This document shows positions 6,414 to 10,523 of a DNA stretch of 10,523 nt, one piece after another. The DNA is from an uncultured Clostridia bacterium. GTDB lineage: Bacteria > Bacillota > Clostridia > Oscillospirales > CAG-272. Where the stretch lies: assembly GCA_947304475.1 (NCBI GenBank), contig CAMZBE010000017.1, positions 1 through 10,523 of the forward strand. The letters are read 5' to 3'. The notes beneath the pieces were generated by a model, which searched no databases, was not told the DNA's origin, and saw only the letters and a program-made list of their open reading frames with translations. Position 1 is the stretch's first letter, and the number at the start of each line of letters is the position of its first letter. The translations under genes were made by a program, and so were the position numbers.

Positions 6414-7994
6414 TCAGTTGTCGCCGTTGTTCATTGCGGCAAGGAACGCTTCGATGTCTTCCGCCGTGATGGTTTGATCGGGATCTTCGAGTTTCGCTTT
6501 GAGGGTTTCGTCCTGCGCAAGCGCGTCGGCGAGCAGATCCTTTGCGATATCGAGCATCGCGCTGTCGATTCCCACGTCGGGGTTGTCGTCCAGAGCGGAC
6601 TGCACGTCGGTACCGATGAACTGATCCGGATCGTTGAAGAACGCCTGCAGGTCGGCGTTGTCAACGCCGTTCAGGGCGTCCGCGATCGCGGTCGTCATCT
6701 GGTGGTACTCGACGTATGCGGGCGAATCGGTCTCGGGGATGTCGACGTAGTTGGCGACCACCGCCTTGATTACAGCCGATTCAAGGGCGTCGCAGACCGC
6801 GGCGTACCTGTCGTTTGCACGCAGGACGGTCCGGATGTCGGGGACCAGCGTCGGATCGTTCGAGAGTTTGTCCTTCATGGCGTCGGAGTCGTCGATGATC
6901 GGGAAGACGCCGTGCTTTTCAAAGACGTCCATCAGGTCGACCAGCGTCTGGAAGTCGTTGGCGACCACCGATCTGCCCGCGGGCATACCGGTCGGGGTGT
7001 GGGCGTCGTCTTCGGCGCTCGACGCTTTCAGAACGCCGTAGAGTTCCTTCATGACGTTCGTGAACTCGTCGGAGACCTCGGGCGCGCGGATCGAGAAGAA
7101 CTCGTCTCCGCCGTCCCACGCGTTGCCCGCGGCGTTCAGGATCGCGGCGATCAGGCGCGGGAAAAGTTCGGATTTGTCTATATCGTCCACCAGGTCGTTC
7201 ATCGCGCCGATCTGGTCCTGCGTGTACGACTTGATATCCGTGCCGATCAGGGGGAAACTGTGCGCGTAGAGGCAGGCGACGTTGTCGGTCTCGTCCTTGA
7301 TGTTGACCTCTTTCCCGTCCACCTCGTACCGCATCAGGGAGTTGCAGATCGGGGTGCCGGCGTACTTGTCCACCAGTTGGTAGATCGGCGCGTCGGAGAT
7401 GGCGAGCATCTGTTCCTTATATCCCGCGAGTTGGTCGACCGCGGCGACGTTGTAGCGGTCGTCCTTCTCCTCTTCGATCGTGTCGATCGCCGAAACGGCG
7501 TTGGTGAGCAGACCGCAGAGCGGGACCATAATCGCGACGGTCACGACGGCGCCCTGTACCGCGCCGATCACGCCGCCGAGCAGGCGGAAACTGTGTTTCG
7601 GACCGGCAAAGAAGCCGATGATCATCGAGACGATCTCAAGCACGAACGCCGCGACAATGAACAGCGCGGTGAATACGATCGGCGAGAGGATCGCGACCGG
7701 AAGACCGATCAGCAGTTCGTAGGCGTCGGGCACCTGTTCCTTCAACTGGTCGAGGAAGGTGATCTTCAGAAGCCCGAGCAGTTTCTGCGTCCAGGGGTGG
7801 TTCAGCACCCGCTCGGTGTTGGTCAGAAAATACCGGCACGCGAAGAGTGAACCGAAGAAAGCGATCGCGACGGTGAGAAAGCGGATGAACGCCCGCTTGA
7901 ACCCCCGGAACAGACCGAGCAGCGCCCCGAAACCGATCAGGACGCCCGCCAGGATCAAAAGGACGGTCGCGCCGTTGTTGAGAACAAAATCCAT
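6414..7994 (-). CDS. CvpA-like membrane protein with long acidic C-terminal domain
   Basis: Residues 1-170 look like the CvpA (colicin V production) family. There are four hydrophobic segments at about 9-29, 37-58, 94-128 and 139-168, with the characteristic Gly-rich first helix running into LFRGFKRAFIRFL. CvpA proteins are usually near 160-200 residues; this one has 526. The extra roughly 355 residues are acidic, predicted mostly helical and lack any motif I recognise. Recurrent pieces include DPDQFIGTDV, DNPDVGID and EDPDQTITAED. An even number of helices puts the tail on the same side as the N terminus, and the sequence does not settle which side that is. Start: ATG at 7994 with GGAGG 8 nt upstream. 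It follows the Nudix gene by 33 bp, so the two are probably co-transcribed. CvpA proteins have been linked to envelope stress and secretion in other bacteria; the function here is unknown. Confidence 0.78.
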   Translation of the reverse strand: MDFVLNNGATVLLILAGVLIGFGALLGLFRGFKRAFIRFLTVAIAFFGSLFACRYFLTNTERVLNHPWTQKLLGLLKITFLDQLKEQVPDAYELLIGLPVAILSPIVFTALFIVAAFVLEIVSMIIGFFAGPKHSFRLLGGVIGAVQGAVVTVAIMVPLCGLLTNAVSAIDTIEEEKDDRYNVAAVDQLAGYKEQMLAISDAPIYQLVDKYAGTPICNSLMRYEVDGKEVNIKDETDNVACLYAHSFPLIGTDIKSYTQDQIGAMNDLVDDIDKSELFPRLIAAILNAAGNAWDGGDEFFSIRAPEVSDEFTNVMKELYGVLKASSAEDDAHTPTGMPAGRSVVANDFQTLVDLMDVFEKHGVFPIIDDSDAMKDKLSNDPTLVPDIRTVLRANDRYAAVCDALESAVIKAVVANYVDIPETDSPAYVEYHQMTTAIADALNGVDNADLQAFFNDPDQFIGTDVQSALDDNPDVGIDSAMLDIAKDLLADALAQDETLKAKLEDPDQTITAEDIEAFLAAMNNGDN

Positions 7995-8027
7995 TCTATG
8001 TACCTCCGTTTATACGTCTGAATACCG

Positions 8028-8627
8028 TCAGATCAAGCCGCGCTGCCGCATCAGCATCACGCGTGAGAGCGCCGCCTGGGTTTTCCCGTCCGGGATCTCG
8101 CCGGAAAGGATCGCGTCGCAAAGGTCGTCGAGCGGGATCCTGCGAACCGAGAGGAACTCGTCGTCGTCGAGATCGCGTTCGCCCTCGGAAAGTTCGGTCG
8201 CGAGGTAAAGCGTGATGCGTTCGTCGACGATCGCGGGGGAACCGTAGTAGTCGCCGAGACAGATCAGTTTTCCGGCGACAAGGCCGGTCTCCTCACGGAG
8301 TTCACGGCGCGCCGCCTGCTCGCGGTTTTCGTCCGGGGTGTCGAGTTTTCCCGCCGGGATCTCGAAGAGGATCTTGCCCACCGCGTAGCGGAATTGTTCC
8401 TCCACCGCCACGGTGCCGTCGGAGAACAGGGGCACGATCGCGACGGCGCCCTTGTGCCGGATCAGTTCGCGCGTCGCGATCCGTCCGTTCGGGAGTTTGA
8501 CGCGGTCGACCTCAAGATCGAACACGGCGCCGGAAAAGAGCCGCTCGCCGTCGATCCCGGTTTCCACCAGTTTTTCGGGTTCGGTCAGGATACGCGGAAA
8601 CGTTTGGTCGGTTCCGGTGTTTTTCAT
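8028..8627 (-). CDS. Nudix hydrolase, ADP-ribose pyrophosphatase type
   Basis: This 199-residue cytosolic enzyme is predicted to split ADP-ribose, or a related nucleoside diphosphate sugar, into AMP and a sugar phosphate using Mg2+. The Nudix box covers about 93-116: it opens with AGKLDTPDE and ends RELREETGL, with Glu112 and Glu113 as likely metal ligands. There are six residues rather than the usual five between the first Gly and Glu, one more than the GX5EX7REUXEEXGU pattern. The SPAIVDERITLYLA segment after the box (Pro131) matches the proline-containing signature of ADP-ribose pyrophosphatases such as NudF of Bacillus. The N-terminal strand-rich section (31-60) fits the dimerising domain of that group. 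I chose ATG 8627 because GGAGG lies 6 nt upstream; the in-frame ATG at 8666 sits within the promoter-to-start region. The exact substrate is not provable from sequence. Confidence 0.9.
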   Translation of the reverse strand: MKNTGTDQTFPRILTEPEKLVETGIDGERLFSGAVFDLEVDRVKLPNGRIATRELIRHKGAVAIVPLFSDGTVAVEEQFRYAVGKILFEIPAGKLDTPDENREQAARRELREETGLVAGKLICLGDYYGSPAIVDERITLYLATELSEGERDLDDDEFLSVRRIPLDDLCDAILSGEIPDGKTQAALSRVMLMRQRGLI

Positions 8628-8633
8628 CGCGTT

Positions 8634-8638
8634 CCTCC
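8634..8638 (-). promoter_or_regulatory. Ribosome binding site deciding the Nudix start
   Basis: GGAGG on the minus strand, 6 nt before the ATG at 8627, selects this start over the in-frame ATG at 8666, which lies only just downstream of the -35 box and upstream of the probable transcription start. Confidence 0.8.
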
Positions 8639-8656
8639 GCTGCTTGTTTCGAGATG

Positions 8657-8685
8657 AGTATAGCACAAATCCCGTTTCCTGTCAA
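8657..8685 (-). promoter_or_regulatory. Promoter of the Nudix-CvpA-like operon
   Basis: On the minus strand, TTGACA (8685-8680), a 17-bp spacer and TATACT (8662-8657) form a strong sigma-A promoter about 30 bp before the Nudix ATG. No convincing terminator separates it from the upstream membrane-protein gene, so read-through from that gene may add to expression. Confidence 0.88.
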
Positions 8686-8724
8686 GACCGAAAAAGGTCG
8701 GCTCGCCCCGTTCTCTGTCTTGCG

Positions 8725-9114
8725 TCAGGGGGCGGAACGTCTCTTGGTCGGGCGGGCGCAGAACAGGCAGAAGGGGAGCGCGAGCAGGCACCAGAGAAGC
8801 GAGTAGGGCAGGCAGATCTGCCCGAACAGATGCAAAGGGAGCGAAGAGTAGTCCCAGACGTTCAGCCCGAGCCCGAGATTAAAGATCACGCCGAACGCCA
8901 GTTCGGTCAGCGTGATCGCCGCCCCCGAGGCGAGCAGCCGAAGAAAGAGCGATCCCGGGGCGAGAGTGCGGTTGATGCGGTAGAGCGCGACGGCGCAGAT
9001 CCCGCCCGCGAGCGCCATGGTCGGGTGGGTATCTCCGCGCCACAGAATCTCGAGCGCGGGGTATCCGAGCGCGCCCAAGAGAAAATAGAACGCGTCGGTC
9101 TGCAGTTTTTCCAT
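8725..9114 (-). CDS. Small membrane protein, putative ABC-transporter type IV (CmpB-like, PF06541)
   Basis: This 129-residue integral membrane protein has four hydrophobic segments at about 9-24, 31-47, 55-80 and 97-120 and a basic tail ending RPTKRRSAP. Conserved landmarks include GALGYPALEILW near the N terminus, TELAFGVIFNLGLGLNVWDYSSLP (written here only to locate residues 70-93) and GQICLPYSLLW (98-108). The WDYS..P then GQI arrangement is the signature I associate with the PF06541 family. Despite the family name, no ATPase gene lies nearby, so a transport role is unsupported here. The start is firm: GGAGGTGATC, a near-complete complement of the 16S 3' end, precedes the ATG with GGAGG 6 nt away. 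The gene is divergent from the sugar isomerase gene. Its promoter is not obvious; CATAAT on the minus strand near 9169-9174 is a weak -10 candidate. Confidence 0.72.
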   Translation of the reverse strand: MEKLQTDAFYFLLGALGYPALEILWRGDTHPTMALAGGICAVALYRINRTLAPGSLFLRLLASGAAITLTELAFGVIFNLGLGLNVWDYSSLPLHLFGQICLPYSLLWCLLALPFCLFCARPTKRRSAP

Positions 9115-9115
9115 A

Positions 9116-9160
9116 GATCACCTCCGCCGGAACCGTCCGGCGGGGGTTAGGATACCCCCC
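9116..9160 (-). promoter_or_regulatory. Leader hairpins overlapping the ribosome binding site of the small membrane protein
   Basis: The ribosome site GGAGGTGATC occupies 9125-9116. The first two G of GGAGG lie in a perfect 8-bp stem, CCGCCGGA (9124-9131) with TCCGGCGG (9136-9143), loop 4 nt. Further upstream in the leader, the G-run at 9155-9160 can pair with the C-run complementary to 9142-9146. That second stem shares bases 9142-9143 with the first, so the two compete. The pairings are visible; a regulatory switch is inference. Confidence 0.45.
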
Positions 9161-9214
9161 GGCGCCGTTATTATGCGGGCGAGCGCGCGTAAAAGAAAAA
9201 AGAAGGAAAACCCC

Positions 9215-9243
9215 TTGCAAAATGCGGGGCGAGAAGGTATAAT
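9215..9243 (+). promoter_or_regulatory. Promoter of the sugar phosphate isomerase/epimerase gene
   Basis: TTGCAA (9215-9220), a 17-bp spacer and TATAAT (9238-9243) give a good sigma-A promoter, 37 bp before the ATG. The -35 box is flanked by CCCC (9211-9214) and GGGG (9226-9229), a loose inverted pair that might be an operator but is weak. Confidence 0.88.
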
Positions 9244-9280
9244 AGTAACAACAGATCTTACGAAAAGGAGATTTTTTCAA

Positions 9281-10249
9281 ATGAAACTCGGCGTTCTGAC
9301 CAACCTGTTCGGCAAAATGTCGCTCGAAGAGGCGCTCACCAAGTTCGAGGCGCTCGGTATCGAGGCGGTGGAGATCGGCTGCGGCGGTTATCCCGGCAAG
9401 GCGCACTGCGATCCGAAGATTCTGCTGAACGATCAAAAGGCGCTTGACGAGTTCAAGGCGACGCTTGCGCGCCACCACGTCGAACTCTCCAACCTGTCGG
9501 CGCACGGCAACCCCGTCCACCCCGACAAGAAAATCGCGAAGGAGTTCCACGACGACTTCATCGACGCGGTTCTGCTCGCCGAAAAACTCGGCGTCGACAC
9601 CGTCGTTACCTTCTCGGGCTGCCCCGGCGGCTCTCCCGAGGATAAGACGCCGAACTGGGCGACCTGCCCCTGGCCGCACGACTTTCTCGGCGTTCTCGAT
9701 TACCAGTGGAACGAGGTGCTGATCCCCTACTGGAAGAAGACCGCGGAGTTCGCGAGAAACCACGGCGTCACCAAAATCGCCTTTGAGATGCACCCCGGTT
9801 TCTGCGTCTACAATCCCGAAACCATGCTCCGCATCCGCGAGGCGGTCGGCGAGACGATCGGCGCGAACTTCGATCCCTCGCATCTGATCTGGCAGGGCAT
9901 CGATCCCGTTGCCGCGATCAAGGCGCTTGAGGGCGCGATCTATCACTTCCACGCCAAGGACACCAAACTCGACAAGTACAACGTCGCGAAGTTCGGCGTG
10001 CTGGACACCAAACGCTACCGGGACGAGGCGCACCGCTCGTGGATCTTCCGCTCGGTCGGCTACGGCAACGGGCTTGACTACTGGCGCGACATCATCTCGG
10101 CGCTCCGCCTGGTCGGCTACGACAAGGTGATGAGCATCGAGCACGAGGACAGTCTGATGACGCCGGAAGAGGGACTGCGCCACGCGGTGGAGTTCCTGAA
10201 AGAGTCGATCATCAAGGAGCCGAAGCCTGGCACCATCGGTTGGGCTTAA
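9281..10249 (+). CDS. Sugar phosphate isomerase/epimerase (xylose isomerase-like TIM barrel)
   Basis: This 322-residue cytosolic enzyme belongs to the AP endonuclease family 2 / xylose isomerase-like barrel superfamily (the IolE group and relatives). Its members interconvert sugars or inositol derivatives through a metal-bound enediol-type mechanism. The opening strand MKLGVLTNLFG and helix SLEEALTKFEALGIEAVEIG are typical. Likely metal ligands are Glu169 (IAFEMHPGF), Asp198 (NFDPSHLIW), His224 (YHFHAKDT) and Glu287 (SIEHED); His201 is likely catalytic or ligand-assisting. Length is normal for the family and no key residue is missing. Translation starts at ATG 9281 with AAAGGAG 10 nt upstream. 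The frame is open further upstream, but any start there would precede the promoter. The gene stands alone between its own promoter and terminator, so the substrate cannot be inferred from neighbours. Confidence 0.92.
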   Translation: MKLGVLTNLFGKMSLEEALTKFEALGIEAVEIGCGGYPGKAHCDPKILLNDQKALDEFKATLARHHVELSNLSAHGNPVHPDKKIAKEFHDDFIDAVLLAEKLGVDTVVTFSGCPGGSPEDKTPNWATCPWPHDFLGVLDYQWNEVLIPYWKKTAEFARNHGVTKIAFEMHPGFCVYNPETMLRIREAVGETIGANFDPSHLIWQGIDPVAAIKALEGAIYHFHAKDTKLDKYNVAKFGVLDTKRYRDEAHRSWIFRSVGYGNGLDYWRDIISALRLVGYDKVMSIEHEDSLMTPEEGLRHAVEFLKESIIKEPKPGTIGWA

Positions 10250-10363
10250 AAGGCGACGGGCGATCGACGGCACAGACCGGAAAACGAATGGGATCAAATA
10301 TGATTCGCTAAAGCTTTCTTCTGTGTGTGGAGTATTCGCTTTGTTAAACGCAATTTGAGGAAG
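10250..10363. other. Untranslated 3' region, no recognisable element
   Basis: About 115 bases between the isomerase stop codon and its terminator. The stretch is AT-richer than the coding DNA and has no reading frame of note, no repeat and no RNA gene that I can identify. Confidence 0.6.
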
Positions 10364-10400
10364 AAAACCACCCGCCGCGGCGGGTGGTTTTTTTCTTTTT
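10364..10400 (+). terminator. Intrinsic terminator of the sugar isomerase gene
   Basis: CCACCCGCCG (10368-10377) and CGGCGGGTGG (10378-10387) are perfect inverted arms, flanked by AAAA and TTTT that extend the stem. A T-rich run, TTTTTTTCTTTTT, follows on the plus strand. The opposite strand reads TTTTC after the stem, so weaker termination in the other direction is possible. Confidence 0.93.
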
Positions 10401-10419
10401 GTTTGAATTCGTTTTCCTC

Positions 10420-10475
10420 TCCCCGTTCTCGACCTCTCGCAGTACGCTTGTACAGCTTCGGACCGAGAACGGGGA
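10420..10475. repeat. Interspersed palindromic element, copy B
   Basis: TCCCCGTTCTCG (10420-10431) pairs perfectly with CGAGAACGGGGA (10464-10475), a 12-bp stem. The 32-nt interior contains GTAC-GCTT-GTAC, flanked by pairable GC. It corresponds to copy A at 1952-2009. Like copy A it lies just downstream of a gene terminator. Sequence to the window edge adds a second CCCGCCGCGGCGG (10493-10505), identical to part of the preceding terminator stem. Confidence 0.72.
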
Positions 10476-10523
10476 TTCTGCGCTCGTTCTCGCCCGCCGC
10501 GGCGGCATTGGCTGGCGTGGCAA

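Noticed and set aside
5104..7850. Long plus-strand open frames opposite parE and the CvpA-like gene
   Set aside because: They mirror conserved minus-strand genes, lack ribosome sites and read Val/Asp/Arg/Gly-rich, as antisense frames do here.
8686..8724. Terminator after the small membrane protein gene
   Set aside because: Only a weak 4-bp stem (GACC/GGTC) is available and no T-run follows it.
9173..9280. Upstream extension of the isomerase frame to an ATG at 9173
   Set aside because: It lies before the -35 and -10 boxes and would not be transcribed; ATG 9281 has its own ribosome site and begins the typical barrel strand.
8879..10297. Minus-strand open frame of 472 codons across the isomerase gene
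   Set aside because: It is antisense to a conserved enzyme and runs through the divergent promoter region.
1..10523. CRISPR array, tRNA/rRNA, transposase, phage or defence genes
   Set aside because: Looked for on both strands; no spaced repeat series, cloverleaf, recombinase motif or known defence domain was seen.

Overview
The window is about 10.5 kb of GC-rich bacterial chromosome. Its translation signals are Gram-positive in style: strong GGAGG-type ribosome sites precede most genes, and promoters sit close to the sigma-A consensus with 17-bp spacers. Adjacent parE-parC genes and a secreted transglutaminase-like protein ending in a listerial B-repeat-like motif also fit. I infer an uncultured, high-GC member of Bacillota, class Clostridia, perhaps from the gut. 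The genus cannot be read from the sequence.

Layout, left to right. Positions 1-1747 (minus) hold the N-terminal 582 residues of a secreted transglutaminase-like protein whose 3' end lies outside the window. Positions 1748-2115 are a non-coding spacer with a consensus promoter for that gene, two intrinsic terminators on the minus strand, a 13-bp-stem palindrome and two 33-nt direct repeats. Positions 2116-6210 (minus) are a two-gene topoisomerase IV operon, parE then parC, read from its own consensus promoter. Positions 6414-8627 (minus) are a Nudix hydrolase (ADP-ribose pyrophosphatase type) followed 33 bp later by a CvpA-like membrane protein with a long acidic tail; a promoter precedes them and a terminator follows. 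Positions 8725-9114 (minus) encode a small four-helix membrane protein of the CmpB-like (PF06541) type. A divergent control region (9115-9280) separates it from the only plus-strand gene, a sugar phosphate isomerase/epimerase (9281-10249), which ends at a strong terminator. The last 120 bases carry a second copy of the palindrome seen near position 1980.

Most of the content is housekeeping: chromosome decatenation, nucleotide-sugar clean-up and sugar metabolism, with envelope and secreted proteins between. I see no phage, transposase, CRISPR array, RNA gene or defence locus. The least explained signal is non-coding. Two palindromes about 8.5 kb apart have the same layout, the same 32-nt interior length and nearly the same inner hairpin, and their outer stems differ by pair-preserving changes. 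This looks like an interspersed, structured intergenic repeat family.
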